Origin: Methanobacteriota archaeon
GTDB taxonomy: Archaea > Halobacteriota > Methanosarcinia > Methanosarcinales > Methanosarcinaceae
NCBI GenBank assembly: GCA_023399215.1
Contig: JAEWQJ010000049.1
Location: 124,001 to 188,000, forward strand
Reading direction: 5' to 3'
DNA length: 64,000 bases
Positions 42,349-50,977 of the stretch are shown piece by piece (the first letter of the stretch is position 1; each line of letters starts with the position of its first letter). A program made the position numbers and the translations under genes. The notes beneath the pieces were generated by a model. The model worked only from the letters and a program-made list of their open reading frames with translations, ran no database searches and was not told the DNA's origin.

Positions 42349-43329
42349 TTAGAACATGAGAACTTGCTTGCCAAGCCCTTTACTGACAGCCCTCTCATAA
42401 ACCAGGTGCGCACTTGCAACATCCTGAATGGCAAGGCCTGTTGAATCGAATATCGTAATTTCTTCATCACTTGTCCTGCCAGGTTTCAGGCCAACGATTA
42501 CTTCACCGAGCTCTGCATGAATATCATTTTCCGAGATGTAGTGTTTGGAGAGAGGAACATTTACTTCTCCAGAGTGAAGGGCCTGGACAATATCATCCAC
42601 AATTATCTTGGATCGGATTAAAAGTTCAGGGTCAAGTTCTTCTTTTCCCACTGCATCAGCCCCTATCGCGTTAATGTGAGTGCCTTCTTTGATCCACTGG
42701 GCCTTTACGATAGGTTTTCTGGTAGGAGTGGTCGTAACAAGGATATCGCAGTCGCAGACCTTCTTAATGTTTTCTTCGTAACGGATTTCACAGGGAGTAA
42801 TATCTGCCATTTCCCGGATAAATTGCTCAGAGCTCTCCTTTGTCCTGGAAGTAACCCTTACCAGTTCGGGCTCAAAAACCTCGCAGAGAGCTTCTAGCTG
42901 GGTTTTTGCCTGGTTTCCGGCACCAACAAGGCCAATAACCTTTGAATCCTTTCTTGCAAGGTATTTTGCAGCAATTCCTCCTGCGGCTCCTGTCCTGACA
43001 TCAGTCAGGTAGGTCCCGTCCATAATTGCTACAGGAGCGCCTGTTTCCGGAGAAATAAGGACAATAAGCGCCATTACCGTGGGAAGCCCACGATCCGGGT
43101 TTCCTGGATGGACGTTTACAATTTTCACTCCAGTAATATTCTCCTCTTCAAGATATGCAGGCATTGTCCGCAGGTCCCCATTATACTCCGTATAGTAAAG
43201 GTAGGACTTGGGAGGCATCTGAACCCTGCCCAGCCCATGCTGCCTGAAAGCCCTTTCTACTACCTGCATATCAGAACTCATATCTATGACACTTGTTACT
43301 TCTTCCTGAGCCAGCCATAATATTTCCAT
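42349..43329 (-). CDS. Ornithine cyclodeaminase / mu-crystallin family dehydrogenase (possible alanine dehydrogenase)
   Basis: This NAD(P)-dependent enzyme has 326 residues. Family landmarks are MPPKSYLYY, DLRTMPAYL, GVKIVNVHPGNPDRGLPTVM, DGTYLTDVRTGAAGGIAAKY, the Rossmann turn IGLVGAGNQAKTQLEAL, TTTPTRKPIV and HINAIGADAVGKEELD. Members catalyse ornithine to proline, alanine to pyruvate, or imine reduction; an archaeal branch acts as alanine dehydrogenase. I cannot separate these by eye. The start at 43329 is supported by GGAGGG seven bases upstream; the longer frame adds 30 hydrophobic, unrelated residues. The 3' end abuts the composite repeat. Confidence 0.9.
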   Translation of the reverse strand: MEILWLAQEEVTSVIDMSSDMQVVERAFRQHGLGRVQMPPKSYLYYTEYNGDLRTMPAYLEEENITGVKIVNVHPGNPDRGLPTVMALIVLISPETGAPVAIMDGTYLTDVRTGAAGGIAAKYLARKDSKVIGLVGAGNQAKTQLEALCEVFEPELVRVTSRTKESSEQFIREMADITPCEIRYEENIKKVCDCDILVTTTPTRKPIVKAQWIKEGTHINAIGADAVGKEELDPELLIRSKIIVDDIVQALHSGEVNVPLSKHYISENDIHAELGEVIVGLKPGRTSDEEITIFDSTGLAIQDVASAHLVYERAVSKGLGKQVLMF

Positions 43330-43526
43330 AATAAACCCTCCAGCCGGAACCGTGAGCTGGCTCACAGCTGAAAACCAAGATAAAATTAAACAGAACTGAA
43401 ATAAAAACCAAAGAGGCAAACCGATGGTCTGAGATCACATTATTATTTTTATTTCCGCAAATATGTATATATAACATATATCTTCACTCATTTAAAGAAC
43501 TCCCTTCCCAAAAGGAGAAACCATTA

Positions 43527-44252
43527 ATGAGAGATACGCATGTAAGTTCAGCCGATCTTTCCGGTTCCTGTCTAAAAGAGGAATTACTCAAAGAAAAATT
43601 ACTCAAACCTGCGCGGGATATCCGGAGCATACTCCGGTGGAGCTATCCGAAATTTGCGACCATTCGTTTCGTAGCTGACTACTTCCAGCTCAGCCTGGAA
43701 GAACGATACATTCTCACAAGGGTAATCATGCCCCCGGACAGGATAGTTTCCAGAATAAATAAAAAAGTGGCATGTACAGGCATAAAAGATAGGGATCTTC
43801 TCCTTGACGGGTACAATGTCCTGCTGAGTGTGGACAGCCTGCTAAAAAAAGAGCCCATGTGGTTCTGTGATGACGGGTACATAAGAGATACCCGCTACTA
43901 TTTTAGCAAAGCAAAACAGGCCAAAGATATAGAGGAAGCTCTCAACGCAGTCCTCAAGTTTCTTTCCGAAACAGGTCCAAAATCAGTCATTTTTCTCCTT
44001 GACGCCCAGATCAGCCGGAGCGGAGAGCTTGCAGGTTTCATCCGCCACAAAATGAAAGAATACGGAATTTCAGGTGAGGCAAGAACCTCAAAAACCGCAG
44101 ACTTTGAGCTGAAAACGGAAGGAGGAAATCCAGAAAAAAAAATAGTTTTGGCAACTTCCGATGGAATTGTTATAGATTCGGCCCTGAATATACTCGATAT
44201 CCCTGCCTGCCTGATGGAAAAAATGGGAATTGAACCGATCAGGCTATATTAA
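43527..44252 (+). CDS. DUF434 / PIN-like (DUF5616-type) protein
   Basis: This 241-residue protein has an N-terminal helical DUF434-like part (RDIRSILRWSYPKFATIRFV, SLEERYILTRVIMPPDRI). A C-terminal nuclease-like domain follows, with acidic residues on predicted strand ends: RDLLLDGYNVLLSV, VIFLLDAQISRSGELAGFI and IVLATSDGIVIDSALNILD. The spacing of the Asp residues resembles PIN/NYN RNase folds. Function is unproven. A TATA-like tract (TATATATAACATATA, about 43467-43481) lies about 55 bases upstream, and AAAAGGAGAAACC precedes the ATG. It converges on a TPR gene 38 bases away. Confidence 0.78.
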   Translation: MRDTHVSSADLSGSCLKEELLKEKLLKPARDIRSILRWSYPKFATIRFVADYFQLSLEERYILTRVIMPPDRIVSRINKKVACTGIKDRDLLLDGYNVLLSVDSLLKKEPMWFCDDGYIRDTRYYFSKAKQAKDIEEALNAVLKFLSETGPKSVIFLLDAQISRSGELAGFIRHKMKEYGISGEARTSKTADFELKTEGGNPEKKIVLATSDGIVIDSALNILDIPACLMEKMGIEPIRLY

Positions 44253-44290
44253 CCGGTTATCAGGCAATTCCTTTATCAGGTATTCCTTTA

Positions 44291-45340
44291 TCAGGCACTC
44301 CGTTTAGAGAACTCAGCCTGCCTGTAAATTTCTTCGGCGGCTGCATACTGCCCTTTTTCTTTTAGCAACTCCGCGTAACCGTTCAAAGTCCCGAAATGTC
44401 TGGGGTCAAGCTCGAGGGCTTTTTTGTACTGTACCTCAGCTTCGTGTCTGTGTCCAAACCTAGCAAGCAGCCTGGCGTACTCACAATGAACTTCAACATC
44501 CTCAGGGATCAGTTTAAGAGCACACCTGAAATGCACCCTTGCCCCGTGAATAAACCCGTTCTCTGCAAGCAAACGGGCATAGAAAAGGTGCGGGCGCGGA
44601 TCATCAGGATCAGCTTTGAGGGCTACTATGTAATGTTTCTCGGCATCAAGGGGTTCTCCTTTTTCTTCAAGGAGACGGGCATAACGAAAATTGGATTCCA
44701 CATGACCGGGATCAAGCTCAAGAGCTCGAGTATAATGGTAACTTGCTTTGGTCTTTTGCCCGCGTTTGGAAAGTAGAATTCCATACCCGCAGTGGGCGCT
44801 CACATTATCCCGGTCAAGAATCAAAGCTCGGCTATATACTTCTTCAGCCTCGTCCATTTTGTTGAGCCTGTAAAGCAGGCAGCCGTAATTGCAAAGCGTA
44901 TCTATGTGGAAAGGATTGAATTCCAGAACCTTTTCGTATTGAGCCCGTGCAGCCTCGTTTTTTCCTTCCGTCGCCAGAACTGCTCCATACCCGCAAAGTG
45001 CTTCGACATTTTGGGAGTTCTGCTGGAGTATTTCTTTGAATTCCCGTACAGCAAGTTCATCAAGTCCCAGTAGAAAAGCTGTTTTTCCTGCCTCCATAAG
45101 GGCGTCTTCCCGGGCTTTTCCTGAGAAGAGCGAAGCACAGGCCCTGATGATTACATATTTCTCCCTGTACATTGCATCTTTATCAAAAATAGATGAAAGT
45201 TTCAGTAGGATTTCCTGGGAAAGCAAATGCTCATCTGAGAAGGAAACGACAAACTCAATGACCTTATCAAAGTCACAGTTATCAGCTGCAACCTGTTCGA
45301 TTACACGAAAAACCAGCTCGTCTACAGCATCAATCTCCAT
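44291..45340 (-). CDS. TPR-repeat protein (paralogue of the gene at 47602-48789)
   Basis: This 349-residue protein has an N-terminal helical domain of about 105 residues (MEIDAVDELVFRVIEQVAAD, SQEILLKLSSIFDKDAMY). It is followed by about seven tetratricopeptide repeats of 34 residues, each with the pattern of NVEALCGYGAVLATEGKNEA, HIDTLCNYGCLLYRLNKMDE or NVSAHCGYGILLSKRGQKTK. TPR solenoids bind protein partners. No catalytic domain, signal or membrane helix is seen. The unusual Cys-x-Tyr-Gly at the start of many repeats is shared with its paralogue. A good ribosome-binding site (CCAGGAGG) precedes the ATG. A coiled-coil gene, a PPP phosphatase and the second TPR gene lie next to it. Confidence 0.92.
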   Translation of the reverse strand: MEIDAVDELVFRVIEQVAADNCDFDKVIEFVVSFSDEHLLSQEILLKLSSIFDKDAMYREKYVIIRACASLFSGKAREDALMEAGKTAFLLGLDELAVREFKEILQQNSQNVEALCGYGAVLATEGKNEAARAQYEKVLEFNPFHIDTLCNYGCLLYRLNKMDEAEEVYSRALILDRDNVSAHCGYGILLSKRGQKTKASYHYTRALELDPGHVESNFRYARLLEEKGEPLDAEKHYIVALKADPDDPRPHLFYARLLAENGFIHGARVHFRCALKLIPEDVEVHCEYARLLARFGHRHEAEVQYKKALELDPRHFGTLNGYAELLKEKGQYAAAEEIYRQAEFSKRSA

Positions 45341-45697
45341 GTCTAAAAACCTCCTGAAATTTACCTCTAAAGAGATTTTATTCGGCTGGATATAAATAGT
45401 TGGCCGTCTCGCTATCTGAATAAAAACGAAAGATGAAATATTAGAAAGATGCTTTTATAAAATATGGTAAAAGTGCCTGTATTCGAAATCCAGAAAAAGA
45501 GAGAATGAAAAAGAGAGAATGAAAAAGAGAGAATGAAAAAGATTACTCTTCTCGAAGTTTCACCTGAAAGATTCTCTATTCATTTAGATTCTACTTCATT
45601 TCATTCATTCGGAGCCTGCCTACGTGTAAACTGTATAGTACCCTATAATTCACCCGATAACTTTTCCTGCTCCTTCAGACTACTTTTTCCAAGCCGT
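45341..45697. other. Spacer with a 14-bp tandem array
   Basis: GAAAAAGAGAGAAT repeats three to four times at about 45492-45540. No gene recognised; the upstream region of the TPR gene lies at the left end. Confidence 0.6.
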
Positions 45698-46087
45698 TCA
45701 GACCCTTTTTACACGTAAACTGTACCGCGTTTCTACATCATATGTACCCTGAAGTTCTTCTTCAGTCAGGATTTCTTTTTCTATCAGTTTGGTGAGATTT
45801 TTCCTGTCAACTGATTCAACTATATCCCAGAGATCTTTCTTCATAAGATAGGGTTTTAACTTATTGATATGCCAGAGTTTCCATTCAATCTTCTGCCGCC
45901 TGAGTTCCACATCCCCAACTCTTAATACATCGATCTCTTTTTCTGTAAAGGTGTTTAAAATATGAGTTCTCAATTCCTCTCTGCGCTTTTCCAGAACTGA
46001 GATTGCAGAGACAATATCATCGTATTCAAGCACAGCATCTGTAAGATCCATATCTTCAGGATCCTGCTCATTGATATCAAGTTCCAT
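45698..46087 (-). CDS. Small coiled-coil protein, unknown function
   Basis: This 129-residue acidic protein has an N-terminal DINEQDPEDMDLTDAVLEYD and then a heptad-like helix (IVSAISVLEKRREELRTHIL). A basic segment (VGDVELRRQKIEWKLWHINK) and a C-terminal LTKLIEKEILTEEELQGTYD follow. I do not recognise the family; the middle could be a winged-helix-like region. The start is set at the ATG 46087 because CGGAGGCAG lies directly upstream. The longer frame from 46249 is a translation of a repeat array. It lies between the TPR gene and the PPP phosphatase. Confidence 0.75.
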   Translation of the reverse strand: MELDINEQDPEDMDLTDAVLEYDDIVSAISVLEKRREELRTHILNTFTEKEIDVLRVGDVELRRQKIEWKLWHINKLKPYLMKKDLWDIVESVDRKNLTKLIEKEILTEEELQGTYDVETRYSLRVKRV

Positions 46088-46532
46088 AAATCTGCCTCCG
46101 TGTATATGCTGAATAAAGATTTTTATAACTAGATGTAATTTATAGATTTTTAATTGTCTGAACGCTTTGTCGTCTGAACTTCTTGTTGTCTGTTTGGTCG
46201 CCTGAACTTCTTTGTCTGAACTTCTTTGTCTGAACTTCTTGTTGTTCACCCGGTTGCCTGAACTTTGAATTGTTTGAACTTTGAATTGTTTGAACTTTTA
46301 AGTTTACATACTTGATTTTAGACTTTGACACTATAAGCCTGCCTTCACAAACAAAAATTAAGAATTTGATGGCATAAGGATGTTGGAATGATTTCTTCTT
46401 GAAGCCTGGAAATATTTATCGCATAAAAATTCCCTGTATATAAAGAACGCTTTTAGATCAGCTTTCTTAAGAGAACCCATATAGAAAATTTCAGACCGAC
46501 TCTCTAAGAGGAACTTGAACAGAGGTGAGCCC
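46088..46532. other. Spacer with a degenerate repeat array upstream of two divergent genes
   Basis: CTGAACTTCTTTGT, CTGAACTTCTTGTTG and TTTGAACTTTGAATTG-type units repeat about eight times at 46155-46300. The remaining sequence holds the upstream regions of the coiled-coil gene and the phosphatase. Confidence 0.75.
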
Positions 46533-47345
46533 ATGGAATCAGGAAAGGTCTCCAGGAAAATTGCCGCAAAGGAAGAACTGCTTCTTCTTCTCCCGAAAAT
46601 AGACCAATTTTTGGAGTCAGAACCTGCCGTGCTTCGAATTGACGCCGAGCCTATAATGGTTATTGGGGATATTCACGGGGACCTTCAGGCCCTTGAATTC
46701 ATAATAGAAAAAAGGCAAGAAATGAACTGTAAGAACATTCTTTTTCTCGGAGATTACGTGGACAGAGGACCTCAAGGTGTCGAAGTACTTACAAGGGTTT
46801 TTCGACTGAAGCTTGAAGATCCCGAGCATATTTTCCTGCTCAGGGGAAATCACGAAACTGTGGATATGAACCTCTACTACGGTTTTTTTGAGGAAATCGG
46901 TTTTGATCAGGGTTTTCTTTTAAGGACCAGCCGGACATATGATAAAATGCCGATAGCAGCTGTACTTTCGGGGCATACATTTTGCGTACACGGCGGGATT
47001 AACGGAACCGGCAGCATTGACGGCGTCAGGAAGGAAGAAGCCTTTGCTTTTCCTTATCTCTGGAATGATCCTTCAAAACGTCCTGGACTCACCGCTTCAA
47101 TCCGAGGCTCGACTGTAAAAGAGTTCGGGCCAGATATTGTAGACGGCTTTTTACAGGCAAATAACCTGAAAAGAATCATAAGAGGTCATACAGCCCTTGA
47201 AAATGGGTACAGATGGTGGTTTGATGGAAAATTGCTCTCCCTTTTTTCCTGTCCTGACTATGTAGGACTAGGAAATGCGGCGGCTTTCGCACTATTTGAA
47301 AAAGAAGAGATTAAACTGTTCGTCTTCGGAAAGCAGCAGGAATAA
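46533..47345 (+). CDS. PPP-family serine/threonine protein phosphatase
   Basis: This 270-residue metallophosphatase has every PPP signature: GDIHGD at residues 45-50, GDYVDRG at 73-79, RGNHE at 104-108, VHGG in FCVHGGING, and RGHTALENGY near the C-terminus. PPP enzymes remove phosphate from Ser/Thr (rarely Tyr) of proteins; archaeal members are few and their targets mostly unknown. The ATG at 46533 is chosen because GAGGTGA lies just upstream; the TTG six codons earlier lies before that site. It lies between two paralogous TPR genes on the opposite strand. TPR proteins are common targeting partners of PPP enzymes in eukaryotes (as in PP5), which makes a functional link plausible here. Confidence 0.95.
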   Translation: MESGKVSRKIAAKEELLLLLPKIDQFLESEPAVLRIDAEPIMVIGDIHGDLQALEFIIEKRQEMNCKNILFLGDYVDRGPQGVEVLTRVFRLKLEDPEHIFLLRGNHETVDMNLYYGFFEEIGFDQGFLLRTSRTYDKMPIAAVLSGHTFCVHGGINGTGSIDGVRKEEAFAFPYLWNDPSKRPGLTASIRGSTVKEFGPDIVDGFLQANNLKRIIRGHTALENGYRWWFDGKLLSLFSCPDYVGLGNAAAFALFEKEEIKLFVFGKQQE

Positions 47346-47447
47346 AAGGAAACTCACCCGAAGGAAGAACACCTGGAGAAAAAACTTACTCCTATTGAAC
47401 CGTTACTTCTCCCAAAAAGACTACACTAGATTGTCCGAATATATCAA

Positions 47448-47512
47448 TCTGTAAGCAGAAAATATCTGTAAGCAGAAAATATGTAAGCAGAAAATATGTA
47501 AGCAGAGAATCA
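47448..47512. repeat. 13-17 bp array around GTAAGCAGAAAATAT
   Basis: CTGTAAGCAGAAAATAT and shorter ATGTAAGCAGAAAAT units occur four times between the convergent phosphatase and TPR genes. Confidence 0.85.
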
Positions 47513-47601
47513 ATGAAAAATGAAAAAGAAAATGCCGGGTTGGATGTTATTTTGATCAGAATAGGTTAGGGAAAGATCAGATAAAATTCCAGACATTCCT
47601 T

Positions 47602-48789
47602 TTAGTCCAGAATAATCCAGGTTTCGGTCATTTTGCTTCCGATATCCGGATCGAGCTGCATGGCCTTCGTGTATTCCTGTTTGGCTTCGCCAAAGCGCCC
47701 CATCTTTCTCATAAGAAGGCCGTAACTGTAGTGAATAGGGGGGTAATAAGGATTCAGGACAAGAGCCTTTTCATACTGATTTTGGGCTTCATCAAGGCGC
47801 CCGATCTCCGAAAGAAGGTTTCCGTAACTGTAATGTCCTTCGGCACTCTCTGGGTCCAGACTGAGCGCTTTCTTGTATTCCATTTCAGCTTCATATCTCC
47901 TTCCAAAGCGGGCCAGAAGATTTGCATAATTGGAATGAACTTTTGCATCGTTCTGATCAAGGGCAAGGGCTTCCGTGTATTGTTCTTCGGCTTCTGAAGC
48001 TCTGCCTTCTCTTGCAAGGAGATTCCCGTAGTTAAAAAGAGTCCGCCTATGTCTCGGGTTAAGAGAAAGAGCTTTTCTGTACTCACCTTCGGCTTCTGAA
48101 GAGCGCCCCAGGAAAGAAAGTAAAACTCCGCAGTTGTGATGGAGGCTTGGGTCTTCAGGATCCAGTTTTATTGCAAGCCTGTATTCCTTTTCCGCATCCC
48201 TGAGCCTTCCCAGCTCAAAGAGCAGGTTTGCGTACCCGCCTCTTGCAGGGACATAGTCAGGATCTACCGTAAGCGCCCTAGAGTAGCACTCTTCGGCTTC
48301 CCTTACATACCCGTACTCGGTCAGGAGGGAAGCATATCCTGTATTCGCTTTTACATGTTCTGGAGAAGCTTCAAGTATCTTTTTATATTCCTTATCAGCA
48401 GCCTCTGTCCTTCCAAGGTCTAAAAGGAGTTCGGCATAGGCACACCTTACATTTCCATTTTCTGGATTTTCTGTAAGAGCTTCCAGATAGCTTGCTTCAG
48501 CTTCAAGGGAAAAACCCAGAATATGCGCTGCAGTGCCCAGCGCAAAACAGGCTTCTTCACGGAGTTTTCCGGAAGCTCTTATGAAACAGGCTTTTGCGAA
48601 AACATATTCTTCCATAAACATTTTCTGCTGCTTACAGGCATTCGAAAGGTCAAGCAAATCATTGGGGGAAAACGATTTTTCATCCGCAAGATCCAGGGTA
48701 AAATCGATCGCAGAACACAGATTCTTCTGATCGGATCCCATAGTCCCAATAACTTTATATACAAAGTCTTCAATTGTATCGAAGTCCAT
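47602..48789 (-). CDS. TPR-repeat protein (paralogue of the gene at 44291-45340)
   Basis: The 395-residue protein has the same layout as its paralogue: an N-terminal helical domain (MDFDTIEDFVYKVIGTMGSD, FSPNDLLDLSNACKQQKMFM) and then eight or so tetratricopeptide repeats, for example HVKANTGYASLLTEYGYVRE, YVPARGGYANLLFELGRLRD and SLHHNCGVLLSFLGRSSEAE. The last repeats are very regular (GHYSYGNLLSEIGRLDEAQ, IHYSYGLLMRKMGRFGEAK). There is no signal or membrane segment. The ATG has TGAGGTGCC upstream. Likely role: scaffold for protein partners; the adjacent PPP phosphatase is a candidate. Confidence 0.92.
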   Translation of the reverse strand: MDFDTIEDFVYKVIGTMGSDQKNLCSAIDFTLDLADEKSFSPNDLLDLSNACKQQKMFMEEYVFAKACFIRASGKLREEACFALGTAAHILGFSLEAEASYLEALTENPENGNVRCAYAELLLDLGRTEAADKEYKKILEASPEHVKANTGYASLLTEYGYVREAEECYSRALTVDPDYVPARGGYANLLFELGRLRDAEKEYRLAIKLDPEDPSLHHNCGVLLSFLGRSSEAEGEYRKALSLNPRHRRTLFNYGNLLAREGRASEAEEQYTEALALDQNDAKVHSNYANLLARFGRRYEAEMEYKKALSLDPESAEGHYSYGNLLSEIGRLDEAQNQYEKALVLNPYYPPIHYSYGLLMRKMGRFGEAKQEYTKAMQLDPDIGSKMTETWIILD

Positions 48790-50336
48790 ATATCCGGCAC
48801 CTCAGGAAAACAAACACTTTTTTGGGGGATAGGTAAAACTATCTTTGTAACATCCAGAGTATATTTTACGTTTTATAGAATATATTAGTGTGCTAGTATT
48901 GCGTGTAATCTTTAGTATAATATTATTTCATTCAACTGTGCGTTAGATCACGAACGTAATATTATAGCAATCGTATAACAGACTATCCCTTTTTATCGCT
49001 ACATAAAATAGCTGCTCTTTTAAAGCAACAGTATTTTCCCGACAAAGAGAACTTTGCAGGATAGAAATAGACCTGTTAAGGCAGAGAAAGCGGGAAAAAT
49101 ATATTTATATTTATAAAAATCTAGTGATTATAGTCTCGAACTGAAAAGAAAGCTACAGCAGAAAAACTGAAAGGGAATGGAAGTAAATCGGCCTCAGAGA
49201 AGAAAAATTCAGGAATCAGGAAAATAGAATCTTAGCAAGGAAAAAGCAGGAAAATGTAATATCAATAGAACAGACCTGTGTCCTGGCATCCTATAGTCAG
49301 GCGCTATAAGTGGTAAAAATAGGAAAATATAATTTCAACAAGATAACTTAAAAATTGATAAAAGTAAGTGCATGATTTTCAAAAATCGATAAATAAGTGC
49401 ACCACTTTGAGTTATTAATCATTTCTTCCGTATCGATTGATATTTGCATCAGTTTTCCTTCTCTTCTTTGTTTACAGTTTTATTGCAAGCAGTATACCGA
49501 AAATTTTGTAAAAAAATAAAACGCATTAAACATATAAATATATATTTTACTGTTGTGAGTGATTACTATAATAATGCTATAAAATACCTGTACTGTTCAG
49601 CAAAAGCCTTCAAAAACTGCAGTCATTTTCCCTGTAAACAACTGAATTCCCCAAGGAATCTTAACCTCTCCGCATTCCAGCCATATTATAGCGAAAATCT
49701 AGTACTTTTATGAAAATGAGTGTATTATGGGCTGGAAAACCACCTGCATGGAAAGAACGACAGAAATGCAATTTTTTCTGGTTCTGGAGAATAAAAGAAA
49801 AAAATTAAAAGCTTCTCATGTCAACATCTTCATATCTTCCATTATACCCGTATGGATAACTGCAGATATCTTGGAGTCATATCCAGGATTGGTTAGCTGC
49901 TGCTGTTCCTACAATCATGAGTATGACTACCAGGAAAAGGAAAATCGAAAAGGTTTCCTTGCAAAATGATTTCATTTCTCGTTCCTCCCAATTTTTGTTC
50001 ATTGTATTTTACAGGATTTTAAAGATATTAAATGTTAGTGTGTTAGAATGTAGATTATTCGGAATTTACAGAACTTTTGGTGCACTGCCTTTATTCAGAA
50101 CCAAATAATAGTGTCCTGATTTTCCATCTGGCTTTTTTGCCTTTTCCTGCTGACTCTCTAGATTTAAATGGTGCCGTTCGTGTCGAGGTTCAGCAAAAAA
50201 TATATAAGTGTGGTAACTGCCGATAGTAAGCTTTAAAAGTATGTTTTAACTATATTAATATATATTGAATTGTTAAAAAGTATTTCAGTACTAATAAAGA
50301 TAATAGAGACCTGTATACAGATCTAAAATTTAGAAA
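48790..50336. other. 1.5-kb AT-rich spacer with one probable microprotein gene
   Basis: Apart from the small gene at 49877-49975, no gene can be supported. Plus-strand open frames at 49444-49713 and 49727-49969 have no ribosome-binding site and low-complexity composition. The promoter of fxsA lies at the right end (TATA-like TTAATATATATTG, about 50255-50267). Confidence 0.5.
49877..49975 (-). CDS. 32-residue membrane or exported microprotein
   Basis: The frame encodes MKSFCKETFSIFLFLVVILM, continues IVGTAAANQSWI and stops at TGA. It is a basic start, a hydrophobic core and a small-residue end like a signal peptide or a single membrane helix. The ATG is preceded by TTGGGAGGAACGAGAA, the strongest Shine-Dalgarno site in the spacer, at ideal distance. 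In frame after the TGA, 23 more codons (LQDICSYPYGYNGRYEDVDM) run to a TAA, so an ancestral protein of about 56 residues may have been truncated by a nonsense change. I do not recognise it. Confidence 0.5.
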   Translation of the reverse strand: MKSFCKETFSIFLFLVVILMIVGTAAANQSWI

Positions 50337-50750
50337 ATGATTGACATGTTTTTTAAACTCTTCTCGATTTTCCTCATCATCCCCGTTATTGAGCTTTATC
50401 TGCTCATCAAGATAGGTGGAATGATCGGAGCCTTAAACACCGTGCTTATTATCCTTATAACTGCAAGTCTTGGCGCCTACCTTGCAAAATCCCAGGGTCT
50501 CCGCGTGCTTCGCGAGATCCAGGAAGCAACAAGCAGGGGATATATGCCCGGAAACGAGCTCCTGCACGGGTTCTTTGTGTTAGTTGGAAGCTTTGCCCTT
50601 ATAACTCCTGGTTTTCTGACCGACATAATAGGGCTCTCCATGCTCATACCGCAGATAAGAGGAATCTATGTGGAAATGGCAAAAGGGATTATAAGGAAAA
50701 AGATACAGAACGGTCAGTGGCAGATGAGAATGTACACGGATTTCCGATAA
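50337..50750 (+). CDS. fxsA: FxsA family membrane protein
   Basis: This 137-residue protein of the FxsA family has an N-terminal helix IFLIIPVIELYLLIKIGGMI and a second helix ALNTVLIILITASLGAYLAK with SQGLRVLREIQEATSRGYMP. A third hydrophobic region follows (GFFVLVGSFALITPGFLTDI). In Escherichia coli FxsA affects phage T7 exclusion; the archaeal role is unknown. It is complete and monocistronic. The MITE-like element copy 2 lies 85 bases after its stop. Confidence 0.92.
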   Translation: MIDMFFKLFSIFLIIPVIELYLLIKIGGMIGALNTVLIILITASLGAYLAKSQGLRVLREIQEATSRGYMPGNELLHGFFVLVGSFALITPGFLTDIIGLSMLIPQIRGIYVEMAKGIIRKKIQNGQWQMRMYTDFR

Positions 50751-50835
50751 CCCGGAAAAAACCATTAAAACACCGGGTAAAGTTTATTTGTAGTGTAATA
50801 TTTTGCCCTGAAACCATGATTTTTACTTAATATTT

Positions 50836-50927
50836 GAGCTCTTCGTTATCCTCTATGGAGAATATGATTTTCGACTCAAGACCACACTGGTTTTTATGAG
50901 GATATCCACACAAGACAACGAAGAGCC
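50836..50927 (-). mobile_element. MITE-like element, copy 2 (92 bp)
   Basis: The element runs from GAGCTCTTCGTTAT to ACAACGAAGAGCC. It is flanked on both sides by the identical 7-mer AATATTT (50829-50835 and 50928-50934), a clear target-site duplication. The ends form an imperfect inverted repeat (GAGCTCTTCGTT and AACGAAGAGCC). Its reverse complement matches 13397-13499. It lies between convergent fxsA and lrgB and encodes nothing. Confidence 0.9.
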
Positions 50928-50977
50928 AATATTTGCATCCAAAATTTTTTATATGTTTGAGATCAGCTATTTGCCAT

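Noticed and set aside
46140..46331. Minus-strand frames rich in KFRQ and VQT words
   Set aside because: These are translations of the degenerate repeat array upstream of the coiled-coil gene. The gene itself has a strong ribosome-binding site at its own ATG (46087).
49444..49969. Two plus-strand frames of 80-89 codons in the long spacer before fxsA
   Set aside because: They have no ribosome-binding site, an AT-driven composition, and one of them lies opposite the microprotein gene with a strong ribosome-binding site.
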